Shown piece after piece: positions 38,931 through 47,770 of a stretch of 64,000 bases of DNA (position 1 is the first letter of the stretch; each line of letters opens with the position of its first letter). The notes under the pieces are model-generated. The model saw only the letters and a list, made by a program, of their open reading frames with translations. It did not search any database and was not told the DNA's origin. Both the position numbers and the translations under genes were made by a program. The DNA comes from Glandiceps talaboti (taxonomy: Eukaryota > Hemichordata > Enteropneusta > Spengelidae): the NCBI RefSeq assembly GCF_964340395.1, contig NC_135556.1:26532562-26596561 (forward strand), written 5' to 3'.

Positions 38931-41222
38931 TGTCTGTCTGTCTGTCTGTATCACCATTTCCGAAAAAAAAGCTGCATCAATTCAAACGAAATTTCATAGC
39001 AATGTTCCGTAGGGTAATGGCCTGAACTGATTAGGTTTTGGTAATAATCCGATGAATATTAATGACCAATTTGAGTAATTAATCGATCGAACGAGTATAA
39101 AGTTGGCGTCAGATTCAGATTCAGGTATCATTATCTTATGAACATTATATTGAGCATCAGATGGCCTCAGATCCGAAGACACCCGATGGACTCAAACCTG
39201 AAATAATACCGTTGAGACTACAGGGAAGGATTCTGCTTCACTGTCATCGGGTGTATTCTGATCTGAGGCTATCTGACACTCAATATGATGCTACCTAAAT
39301 CTGAATCTGACGCCAACTTTATACTCGTGCTCTACATAGCTCTACACTGAGAAAGACTCTGTTTTCAGGGGTTTCGTACGTGCCAACCTTATTTTGTGTT
39401 TCCCTTGGATCTGCACTCTGCATTGGCTGGACAAACACGACAAAAAAGAAGACAGAGGCAGGGTATTTAAGTGATTCAAACTCACCAGAAAACAATTTTT
39501 TTTTAGGTTTACAATGAGCATGGAGTTCACAAACAGGTGAAATGTTTATCATCGTTTCAATTTCGTCAAATATGGACTTATCATTTTCAAATTTCGCACA
39601 CTAATGCGCAGATGAATAAAGAGAAATTGTGTCTTTTGTAGATTTTCGATTAGAATTTTAGGAACCGTCTCCTTTTTACCATGTTCTTTTCCAATTTCTC
39701 TTGATAACAAACTACCGCTGTTTGTTGCAAGGCTTGTACATAATCATTTATCTAGCTCTGTATCTCAGGATATAAATACACTCTCACATATTTATCAAGT
39801 GTAATAATCTATAATTTATACCCAAATCATGTGTGTGGTCAAAATATGGAAAATAGACCAAGCCTCGCCTAGCGTACAAAGAAAATTTCATGACAATGTA
39901 TCAATAATGGTGACGTATACATTGACCTATATAATTAGTGTACAGTGAGGGCGCGCCACTCAACAAAATCTTGACAATTTTCCCATAGTGTAATCTCGTG
40001 GTGGGACAGAAGGAAGTTCAACATGCACATGCCATATCCCGGGTATGTAGGGGATCATGAAAGCCAAGTGAAGTCGAGGATGGCAAGCTTTCCTGTGCTG
40101 AGAATAGGAGGTGTGGTGGGCATTTCAACAACATTTTCGACAACTAACTTTCATTGGGACTTGACGAATCACAGATATAGAGCTAAATTTCTTGCATAAA
40201 TAATGAAATTCCTTACGGAAGGCATTCAGTTTAAATCTGGTTATATAAATGTTGTAATTTTTCCTACAAATTTTAGCTGCAGGATCATGAAGGTTTTTAT
40301 ATCACATTGTGGAAAGTTCCAGTACTTCCATGAGATTTCAATCCATTATGAGTTGGAAGTTTGATTTTCTATAATCTAGGAGTCCAGTGGATGAGTCTTT
40401 GAAAATTGGTTATAAAATTTAGACGACCAGAATATGGTGTATTTCATTTCTTTTTTTGTACAACAGAGTATAAATACTTAATTCCCTTGTGTAAACTCTT
40501 GATTTCCGTAACATTCACCCCAAACCCCACCCCACCCCATCACTCACATTGTGACAAACAGGAAAGAAATACATTGAATTGTCATTAGATTTCAGGACAA
40601 GTGTATAACCAATATTAGTGAGTGGAAGATAGGCAGATTGAAAGATTAACAAGACTGTAATAAAGATCCCCAAGATTTGATTTTTATTGTCATCATAGCT
40701 GCATTAGTTTGGAATTCGAGTTTTTGTTTTTTTAACGTTTTTTTACTATTTTCATTCTAAGGTTTAAACTCAAAACAAACGCTACAATTCTAGCTGTACA
40801 AACTGAAAAAGACGATGTGAGACAGAACTGCCTGACAAAGTTGGGTCTATCTTATCTGCCGAAATATATCAGACATTTCTGGGCCTTCAAAAGGAAATGT
40901 CTGATATATTAAGGCATTATTTAGCAGAGAAATGCACCCAACTTTGCAAGGTAGATCTACCTTGCACCATCTAGTTGAGGTTATGTAGCTGGAATTAAAG
41001 AGTTTGTTTTGAGTTTAAACACTAGAATAAAAAGATAACAACAAAAAACAAATTCAAAACAGTACAATTGTTGCAGCTATCATCATCATCATCATCATTG
41101 TGGTCACCACCACCACCACCACCACCACCACCACCACCACCATCAGTCAATCATCACATAGTTGTGAAATGCATTTTACTATCTTTACAAGTTGACTTTA
41201 TACAACATTTTGATTGCATCTT

Positions 41223-41272
<50 letters not shown>

Positions 41273-41741
41273 TGTGCGCGCTTATTTTCTTTCTTTTGCA
41301 AAACACAAAATGAATTCATACAAGTGAGTGAGTGAGTGAGTGAGTAAGTGAAGAACTCAGCCAACTGGGCAAATCCATTACATTACAATATCATTGAATA
41401 TTATAAACTTTTAAACTTAGAATTAGATATCATGTATATAACTTTGTACATCAAATCAAATATTCGTACATGACAATTTCACGTCTAACTGTAAAATACT
41501 GTGACTGACTTACCGTCTTCGTTTTCTTCTTTTTAGAAGTTTTTTCTAATTTTTCTACGATCATCTGTTCACCTCCGAGTACAAGTTTTTCAAGCATTTC
41601 TTCCGATTCGTTCTTTTCAGAACTATCACCAAGAGTTCGAAATTTCTTACTCTTTTCATCTTTGCCTTGTTCATTTTGTGGCTGTCCAACGCCTTTGGTG
41701 TTTTGCTTCTCAAGTGATCGCTTGATAGAACGTCGTAGCAT
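21265..41741 (-). CDS. UTP18: UTP18, U3 small nucleolar RNP WD40 protein (complete)
   Basis: Nucleolar WD40 protein of the small-subunit processome (UTP-B), needed for 18S rRNA maturation. Twelve coding exons, all GT-AG, in frame: 41741-41514, 38549-38365, 37817-37747, 37297-37158, 36148-36065, 35333-35162, 34125-34025, 32588-32498, 32122-31999, 29488-29317, 23164-23025, 21289-21265; 510 residues (human 556). Residues 1-208 are charged and acidic/Lys-rich, with the conserved [13 protein letters not shown] and the STPSWARLK stretch. The WD40 propeller runs from about 209 ([20 protein letters not shown]) to the end, including [44 protein letters not shown] and [13 protein letters not shown]. 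The last exon has only 25 coding bases and gives YRLKHYSES, comparable to the human YRLHHYSDF end. Start 41741 has context ACCATGC. It is divergent from the NDPK gene across 582 bp. Introns carry many repeats; part of exon 9 is duplicated. Confidence 0.95.
21871..22019. mobile_element. Short foldback, family M8 (about 149 bp)
   Basis: The left arm GGGAATACGGATGTTATGAG is mirrored by CTCTTAACATCCTTATTCC at the right; similarity continues inward to a TTCTG/CAGAA stem with about 40 unpaired bases. It lies in UTP18 intron 11. Arms differ at many sites, so it is old. Confidence 0.55.
23662..23997. mobile_element. MITE-like element, family M1, copy B (inverted relative to copy A)
   Basis: Runs from GGCCCAAAAAAAGAATTGTT to GACCAGAAACAATTTTTTTG and TTGCC. 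Its interior is the reverse complement of copy A: GCACATCACTTAAATAG, AACTGCAGAGCCAATCATGA and ATATCTGCCCCACATACACA all have inverse counterparts at 634-948. It lies in UTP18 intron 10, directly after a possible tRNA-like stretch. Confidence 0.7.
25800..26560 (-). mobile_element. Non-LTR retrotransposon remnant, C-terminal end of reverse transcriptase
   Basis: On the minus strand, broken frames give LEYGSIAWS, then [11 protein letters not shown], then [20 protein letters not shown], a block with RRTRNF and a final [13 protein letters not shown]. The order matches the region after the polymerase domain in jockey/CR1-type LINEs. At least two frameshifts separate the pieces, so it is dead. Its 3' end contains a perfect 126-bp tandem duplication (25841-25966 and from 25967). 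It sits in UTP18 intron 10, same strand as the gene. The clade cannot be named with confidence. Confidence 0.72.
27025..27136. repeat. Short tandem repeat, GCAATGACACAGCACTCCTGA
   Basis: Four imperfect copies of CAATGACACAGCACTCCTGA separated by 4-15 bp spacers such as ACGTG or ACCATGTGAACGTG. In UTP18 intron 10; no other function visible. Confidence 0.7.
28823..29179. mobile_element. Full foldback palindrome, family M2 (357 bp)
   Basis: Almost perfect palindrome with arms of about 178 bp. The centre, between 29000 and 29001, is TTGTTATTGTAC followed by its inverse GTACAATAACAA with no loop. Ends are TTTAAAGTGGCCATAT and ATATGGCCACTTTAAA. Arms differ only at scattered bases and small indels, so the element is young or homogenised. 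No coding capacity. A single-arm copy is at 47450-47632 and a diverged full copy at 10378-10662. It lies in UTP18 intron 10, so the pre-mRNA could form a hairpin of about 175 bp. Confidence 0.9.
29846..30044. mobile_element. Foldback element, family M9 (about 199 bp)
   Basis: The left arm, with AGTTCTTGTACGGCTTCTTA and CACCTGTTCAGGTCAACAG, is mirrored by CTTGAACAGGAAAAACG, AATAAGAAGCC and GGTCATGGTACAAGAACG. Arms are about 80-90 bp with moderate divergence. A one-armed relative lies at 63366-63486. In UTP18 intron 9. Confidence 0.65.
30208..31365. repeat. 35-bp minisatellite, about 33 copies, in UTP18 intron 9
   Basis: Unit GGTTGACCAGGTGATACAAC followed by GTGACACTAGAGTCT. Variants include ATATAACATGATAC, CCATGTGATAC and GGCTGACC, and a few units lack the middle (near 30635-30670). 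A block of several variant units recurs (about 30450-30600 and 30680-30835), showing higher-order duplication. It lies between UTP18 exons 9 and 10 and makes up almost half of that intron. Confidence 0.96.
31879..32042. repeat. 82-bp tandem duplication covering the end of UTP18 exon 9
   Basis: Two copies, 31879-31960 and 31961-32042, differ at only about two positions (one in CAT/CGT near the donor, one at 31957/32039). The copy at 31961-32042 contains the last 44 bases of UTP18 exon 9 and its GTAAGC donor (31998). The other copy is in the intron and carries a second identical donor at 31916. Use of the outer donor would add 82 bases and shift the frame. Confidence 0.92.
34941..35100. repeat. 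90-bp direct duplication in UTP18 intron 6
   Basis: Two copies, beginning ATGACTTGCACTAGGTAC and ATGACTTACACTAGGTAC, share GGTGCAGTGAGAAGTC and CATGGTACACCATGGCTGTC or close forms; the second copy is incomplete. It lies just beyond the donor of UTP18 exon 6. No coding role. Confidence 0.75.
37331..37571. repeat. Microsatellite (TG)n(TATG)n, about 240 bp
   Basis: A TG run of about 58 bases, then mixed TATG/TG, then TATG repeats to about 37525 and more TG. On the transcribed (minus) strand this is CA/CATA and ends about 34 bases before the acceptor of UTP18 exon 4 (37297), filling more than half of the 449-bp intron 3. Open frames of 79-96 codons here are only the repeat. Confidence 0.97.
38110..38254. 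mobile_element. Small foldback with repeated left arm, family M7
   Basis: Three direct copies of CGTGTCAGTGCARTAAGGTY followed by RTATCTGC are followed by one inverted copy, GCAGATACAACCTTTCTGCA and CTGACGCGATGA. The inverted copy pairs best with the first direct copy (TCGCGTCAGTGCAG). In UTP18 intron 2. Confidence 0.65.
38850..38950. repeat. Microsatellite TG/TCTG
   Basis: Interrupted TG repeat of about 80 bases followed by six TCTG units. In UTP18 intron 1. No other feature. Confidence 0.95.
39091..39328. mobile_element. Foldback element, family M4 (about 238 bp)
   Basis: Outer ends ACGAGTATAAAGTTGGCGTC and GACGCCAACTTTATACTCGT are exact inverses. The pairing continues through CAGATTCAGATT, ATATTGAG, CAGATGGCCTCAGATC (inverse GATCTGAGGCTATCTGA) and ACACCCGATG (inverse CATCGGGTGT). 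The loop is about 50 bases. Short, non-coding, in UTP18 intron 1. Confidence 0.82.
39385..39508. mobile_element. Decayed relative of MITE family M1
   Basis: TTTTGTGTTTCCC, GGATCTG, ATTTAAGTGATT and ACCAGAAAACAATTTTTTTT occur in the same order as in the right part of copy A (634-948). Only about 120 bp remain. In UTP18 intron 1, 57 bp from the M4 foldback. Confidence 0.5.
40751..41030. mobile_element. Foldback element, family M5 (about 280 bp)
   Basis: The left arm GTTTAAACTCAAAACAAAC is the exact inverse of GTTTGTTTTGAGTTTAAAC at 41002-41020, with flanking TTCATTCTA/TAGAATAA. Near the middle, ATATATCAGACATTTC pairs with GAAATGTCTGATATAT, and CAAAGTTGGGT with ACCCAACTTTG. Arms are interrupted by indels. 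In UTP18 intron 1. Confidence 0.78.
41074..41280. repeat. CAT/CAC trinucleotide run and TG microsatellite
   Basis: CATCATCATC and then about twelve CAC units at 41081-41143, and a TG run of about 50 bases at 41223-41277. A short GTGA run follows near 41325. All are in UTP18 intron 1, within 450 bp of exon 1. Nothing else seen. Confidence 0.9.
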
Positions 41742-42323
41742 GGTGAAGTGACTGTTGTATGTAGTTTACACAAGCAAGACAGCAGTCAGCGAGATGAACA
41801 CATGTGTGACACTGTAATCTCCTTCCGGGTCGGTAGATTTCAACTCTCGTGAAAATGCGTTGAATCTCGTAACCTAGACGGATCAAAGCTTAGCTGAAAG
41901 AATTTAATCGTGACAATGTTATAGTATTAAAAATGATCACCCGTATTACCAATCCGAAATTAATGCCTGAAAAAACAGAAAATAAGTTTTTCTCAGAACT
42001 CATTCTTAATAAAGAGAAAGACCGGTTTATGTCACGTGATGAAGGACGCGACTTTCCCTTTTTTTCCTTGGAGCTTGTAGGCTATCGCCCGGAAAAGTAA
42101 GTCTAGTGTTCTTGATGAAATTTTATGCTTTGAATATCGTGCGGTATCGTATCAATTACGTAAGGTAATTAATATTGAAGAAAAATAATTAAATCGGCGT
42201 CAAAATATACATCCGGTTTGGCAAATATTCACACGTGACCCATCTGAATGATTCTTTCTTTTCTGCATTTGGCAGCACATGGTGTGTACTGTTCTCTCTG
42301 TCCTGTCAGCATTTTTCAGAGCC
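41742..42323. promoter_or_regulatory. Divergent promoter region between UTP18 and the NDPK gene
   Basis: 582 bp separate the two start codons. On the UTP18 side, CCTTCCGGGT (41821) is an ETS-type site read in reverse. On the NDPK side are CACGTG (42033-42038), a pyrimidine-rich run from 42053 that could be a TOP-like start, and CGCCCGGAAAA ending at 42096 directly before GTAAGT, a good donor. Together with polypyrimidine-CAG acceptors ending at 42275 and 42319 this suggests a spliced 5' UTR for NDPK. A second ACACGTGA lies at 42231. Sites are predictions from sequence only. Confidence 0.6.
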
Positions 42324-45300
42324 ATGGCGACTGAACGTACTTTTATCATGGTTAAACCTGATGGTGTCCAACGAGGACTCATCGGAGATATCATTCAAAG
42401 GTTCGAAAAGAGAGGATACAAGCTGTGCGCCATGAAATTCATGAAGGTAAGGGAAAATTGGGAAAGTTCAATGACCTCTTGAATGTCTCTCCACGTATTT
42501 GAAGACTGTCTATGTGGAATAAACGAACCGTCCAAACGTAAAATTTTTAATCGAGCTAGCTGTTGAGTGTCGTGTGCTTCGAGACACGCTTGTACCCCAG
42601 TACAATATCAGTTTAGTAGGTAAATAGGACTGGAAATGTGTGAAAGAAAATAACTACATTTTGTACGTGTACCCAGACGAGATAATTGATGATAATCTTT
42701 ATTACTTACTTAACAACATGCTGTGGAAAGCATGGTATAGTATAGCTGCAATAATTGTAGCGTTTGATGTGATTTTGAGGGCTTTTTCGTCATGGAAGAT
42801 AAGTATGCTGACTTTAATAAACAATCATCACTAATAACTAATCTATGCCAATACTTCAACATATGCTTAATAACAACAAAATTAACAGGAAAACGCCCCA
42901 ATTCCCCTATAATACCATTAATTGGAGCTCTCTTAGAAACACCCAATAAAAATCTATAAAAAGAGTAACTAATCTCATCAAAAAAATTCTTTTGATTTAT
43001 TTCGCAACCATAAGTCATGATAGGAACTATTAAACGACCAAAAAGATCTACAGCTATATAACTGAAATACATCCATCAGAAGATAGTCTACGTAAACTGA
43101 AAAGAGCTTTCATGGACTTTAACTTCAAGTTACAGAAATTTCTTTTAAACTTACCATTAGCAGAAATTATAATACCCAAGTAGCAATATTCCTTAACATT
43201 ATCAATTGAAATTCCATTTAAATGAAAACTAACACTTTTAATCAAACGGTTGCTCTTATTGAAAACAATGACTTTAGTTTTCTTGATGTTTACAGTTAAT
43301 TTCCATTTTGAACAAAAGTTGTGTAACTTATCAAAACAATGTTGTAAACCATTGGTAGATTCTGACAATAACAAAAGATCATCAGCATAAAGAAGGCAAT
43401 TTAGAGAAAGAGAGTTAAACTTAACTGGTAAATCCTCATTGGAATCAAAGATACAAGGTAAATCATTTAAATAAATATTAGATAAAGTTGGACTTAAATT
43501 GCAGCCTTGCTTGACGCCTACCAAAGAAATAAAAAAAATTGTGAGACCAGCATTTGTTTTTACACAATACTCAACATTATCATACATAGATTTAATCAAA
43601 TCATAAAATTTACCGTTTAAAATGTACACCATAATTCCTCAGTTTCCAAAATAGACCATTACGCCAAATGCTATCAAATGCTTTGCGAAAGTCAACAAAA
43701 CAGCTGTAAAGATACTTATTACAATTACTTGACTTGGTAGTAGAGTACACATATTTCTCAATTGCTGATTTTAGTACAAAAATATTATCAGATGTTCTCC
43801 TCTTGGCCCTGAAACCTGACTGGAAAGGAGTGTAAATTTTGTTATTATCTAAAAAATTAACAAGTCTACCATTTAAGACTGAGGTGAAAAGTTTTGCTAA
43901 GCAACTATTTATGGAAATGCCTCTATAATTTGAAGGATCACATTTAACACTTAACAGACTTAAAAATAGGCACAAGAATGGCATTCTTCCATTGACCAGG
44001 AAAAGTACCTGAAGAGAGAATAGCATTAAACAAAATACACAATGGTTTCAGAAGAACATGACTACCAAATTTTAACATCTCATTCAGAATACCATCAAAA
44101 CCTGGTAATTTACTACATTTCAACTTTTGTAAAGCTTTCAAACTCATAATCATAATCATATGCAAAGAGAAATGTTGTAGAAACTAGAACTTTAAATCAA
44201 TCAAAGTGAAATTAAGTGGAAGCATATATTACCTGGATATTGTGATTGGCACATTGGTTTAAATATGTAGTTTTCATATTTTTTGTCTTTCATTTATATA
44301 ATATTTATCTTTTTGATGTTTTTAAAGTAAATATTAAGTGTAGATTATGAAAGGAGTGTAGTAAGGCCTTGGTACCAGTTACCCTACCCCACCTAGCTTT
44401 TCACAGCCAACCCTAAACGTTTTTTTCGAATACATCATATTCAAGAAAAAAATAATAAAATCGCAAAAATTGTGAAGTTTCACAAGAAATAGTGGATGTG
44501 GAAACTGACATCTGCACTTAAAAAGACAAAATAAAAATGTTCTTCCAATCTGTAATGGCTGTACATCTTATAGGAAGAAATAAATAACAACACAGAGACC
44601 ATTTGGAAAACAATGGAAAACCTGAACTAGACACCATTTGGAAAACAATGGAAAACCTGAACTAGACACCATTTGGAAAACAATGGAAAATCTGAACTAG
44701 ACACCATTTGGAAAACAATGGAAAACCTGAACTAGACACTCACACAGAAAAAATAAAATAAAATAAAAAATCTACCTGATTTGATTTAGCAAAAAATATT
44801 CAGGAAACCACAAAACAAAAGCGGAAATAACACTACACAAACAAACAAATACAGCACAGGGAATACCTTTGCCAAGGATAACACAAAAAAGTTTTAACAA
44901 CTTATTTCCATTGTGGTCCTCCAATGGACCTACCCCACCTATTCTAAAATCGAGTGTATTCAGAACCACACAATTTTAATTATTAGGCTTAGGAAGGATG
45001 GGGGGGGGGGGGGGGGGGGGGGGGATTTAAATATGATGTCTACATGTAGAAAAACAACACAAGAGTTATGATTTAAAAGTTAATGTGAAATGTCCTTAAG
45101 GTTTACAGCGTTACCTTGTAGTTATTTAGTTTTCTAGCCAAGATTTTTGTATCTGTCTGTATTCCAGCAGAATCGGTTCCTAGTACATGTACATATATGA
45201 CACTTTAGAGTGCTACTACATCTTATGTTTTGATTTGTGTTTCAGGGTTTTTGAAAGCAGTTATATGTATGATGACAACTCATCTGTGCAAGTGTTCAGT

Positions 45301-47169
45301 CTAAATTAATGGGTAAACTTTGTATTGCACCAAAATTTAATTAGCTCACCAAAGCTTTCACCAGGTATCCCCCATGGCTTCATCAGTGTGTTTTCTGAAG
45401 TCACTACACATGTTAGTCATGGTAAGGCAGCTAGTGCCAGTTGGAATATCTGACTTGTTTAATAAGATGTACATGTAGATCTCTCGGGGTAGATCTATCT
45501 TTCTGTTGTCTCGGCAGCCAAGGCCAATCGAGATATCTGATGTGTAATAATATAGTCTCTATCTTTCTGTTATCTAGGCCTCTGAAGAGCTCTTGAACCA
45601 GCATTACGCTGATTTAAAGGGTAAACCATTCTTCTCAGGACTTACTAAATTTATTTCATCAGCACCAGTATGTGCAATGGTAAGTTAATCTGACTTGATG
45701 TGTAAAGTATGATTGCAATTCACTTTGTCCCAATTTCAATTCGCCCCATTTTCAACTTTTCGCAATTCCAATTCACCCCAAATCAACTTGTCCCATTTTC
45801 AACTTGTCCCGTTTTGAATTCTTCACTTTTCAAAATCACATAGTACAGTAATTTACAAATCTTTGCAATATGGCTAACATGTGCAGGTATTTTAGTTATA
45901 AAAGACGTTTCAATATTATGATGTAAAAAACATGGTACATGTACATCCAACAATATACTGACTTTTAGTTTGGTTTAATATCCCTCCCTTGTTTTTGGTA
46001 GGAAAATGAGAATTGTACAGATATTGCAAAATATAACAAACAATCAGCCAAGAAATGCGATGCACTGAAATTGGGGTGAGTTGTATGGGACAAGTTGAAA
46101 TGGCATGAGTTGAAATTGGGATGAAATGATTCGTCACCGTAAAGTACATATATGCAAGGTTCATGTTAGATTCTGTAGACTCATAGTAAAGATTATTGTT
46201 TAGATGTTTAGATGACACTAATGATGGAGAAATATTGACCTTTACAGGCATGGGAAGGCAAGGATGTGGTGAAACAAGGTAGAGCTATGCTGGGAGAAAC
46301 TAATCCTGTAAGTATCAAATAATACACCAAGTTGATCAAACTTTTATGTTGTCTTTTAATACCATGTTGTCCCTGAAAACTGACCACCGTGATCTGGTTT
46401 GAATATGAATGTTGGTGTGTCCATGTAAGAGATGAAGATGTTGTGGTATAATGAATATCATCAAGTCATCACTACCAGGGGGTGGGGGTGGGGGGGGGGG
46501 GTATTATTCCTGAATTTGCCATTCATAACTATTGATATCAAACCATGAAATGTAATACAAGTCTCTGTAGTTCCAACACACTGTGCCTTGTGTTATTTAT
46601 CCAGTTTATTTATTTACTTTCCCTGTTTGTTAGTTTGTAAATACTTGTCTGTACATTTGAGATTAGAGTGCAAGGTACTGTAAACCTAGATATTTTCACT
46701 ACTACAAAATTTTACAATTTTACTGTCTTCAACAAGTTCTCAAAGACCAATTTCCTCTAATTACCAGACTGGTACATTGTGTTCATATACAAGAAGGCAT
46801 TTTAGTCACTATGTATTTTTGCACTTTTTGTTTTCCAGTGAAATTAGCGAAAATAAGTCTTTAGCGAAAATTTGCAGGTTTACAGTATATTGTGTTGTCA
46901 CACTATGCAGGAGAAATATAGAACATCATGTACCCACTGTAGAATTGTTTACATTATAATGGATCCAATAACCATTACTTTTGTGTCATGTATTTCAGTT
47001 GGATTCCAAACCAGGCACTATCCGTGGAGACTACTGTATTGACATCGGCAGGAACATCATCCATGGATCAGATTCAGTGGAAAGTGCCACCAAAGAGATT
47101 AATCTGTGGTTCAAGGAAGATGAAGTACTTACATGGGAAGCTTGCTCACACAAGTTTGTCTATGAATAA
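42324..47169 (+). CDS. NME2: Nucleoside diphosphate kinase, group I (NME1/NME2 type), complete
   Basis: Transfers the terminal phosphate from ATP to other nucleoside diphosphates through a phospho-histidine; usually a cytosolic hexamer. Four coding exons, all phase 0: 42324-42446, 45578-45679, 46248-46307, 46999-47169; 151 residues (human NME2 has 152). Residues 1-15 are [15 protein letters not shown] with the nucleotide-site Lys11; LGETNP at 90-95 follows Arg87 and holds Thr93; Arg104 is in GTIRGD; the active His117 is in NIIHGSDS; the end is FVYE. All known catalytic residues are present. Start 42324 has a strong context (GCCATGG). An in-frame ATG at 42279 would add 15 residues. Intron 1 carries an antisense LINE fragment. 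The symbol marks family membership; one-to-one orthology with vertebrate NME1 or NME2 is not expected. Downstream it faces SNX25 tail to tail. Confidence 0.97.
42700..44165 (-). mobile_element. LINE reverse transcriptase fragment, antisense in NDPK intron 1
   Basis: Read on the minus strand: [13 protein letters not shown] and [13 protein letters not shown], then [27 protein letters not shown] (motif A), [20 protein letters not shown] (motif B), [11 protein letters not shown] (motif C, catalytic Asp pair) and a thumb with PIMTYGCEI and [13 protein letters not shown]. This is the usual order of a non-LTR retrotransposon polymerase. The frame breaks near 43960, 43630 and 43060, no endonuclease part is present and the 5' end is lost near 44165, so it is inactive. 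It looks like the jockey/CR1/L2 side of the LINE tree; clade not resolved. Catalytic motifs are intact, so decay is not extreme. Confidence 0.9.
44599..44738. repeat. 35-bp tandem repeat, 4 copies
   Basis: Four nearly identical copies of ACCATTTGGAAAACAATGGA followed by AAACCTGAACTAGAC. Each contains CCATTTGGAAAACAATGG, a short inverted repeat. In NDPK intron 1. Confidence 0.95.
45000..45024 (+). repeat. Uninterrupted run of 25 G
   Basis: 25 consecutive G in NDPK intron 1. A shorter G-rich tract is at 46480-46501 in intron 3. Runs of this kind are prone to length errors in sequencing, so the exact length is uncertain. Confidence 0.9.
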
Positions 47170-47257
47170 AATTACTTGTAAATCATGTTTGAATTATGAA
47201 ATATGTAAGTGCAAATCAGTGTCATTATTGTCTGTCATGTCCCATGATTTGAAGACA

Positions 47258-47263
47258 AATAAA
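47258..47263 (+). terminator. Likely poly(A) signal of the NDPK gene
   Basis: AATAAA, 89 bases after the stop codon, the normal distance for a short 3' UTR. The AATAAA overlapping the stop codon itself (47165) is too close to serve. Confidence 0.65.
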
Positions 47264-47449
47264 AGTAAAAAATGAAATGTAATATTGTCTCCCTTGTTGT
47301 CTGTTTTATTTAGCTTATAAAATCTTCTGAACATCATAAGTTTTGGCCAGCATCCTGTGTAGTCTTATGACATGTGGTATGTTTACAGACATGTCTGATT
47401 TGGCAATGTCCTACTGACTAGGAGACTAATCTATGTCAAACTGATTCCA

Positions 47450-47632
47450 TACGTACAATAACAAACATTTTACACATCGTTTAAATGTTTTGCAGTTTAT
47501 TGAGTTGCGAACAAGAGTTTGGTATATGTTATTTCGCATTATTTTTTCAAGTAGAAAAACATAGTGAAGCTGTTTTATCAAATAAAAATCCAAAGTAAAT
47601 ACCAAATTCTCATCCATATGGCCACTTTAAAA
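47450..47632. mobile_element. Single arm of foldback family M2
   Basis: Starts TACGTACAATAACAAACATT, the exact centre of the palindrome at 28823-29179, and ends ATATGGCCACTTTAAAAA, its outer end. It is one arm of about 180 bp with few differences and no mirror arm. The cut lies at the palindrome centre. Confidence 0.88.
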
Positions 47633-47770
47633 ATTAATGTGACATTCAAGTAGAGATCTGGCTCAGATGAGCGGTCATTTTACTCTTATGCAAAAAGAGA
47701 AATGGTATATTCAAACATTCTGGAGAAAAAGCTGACAATGTATGTGATTCTGAATTAACATATATTTATT

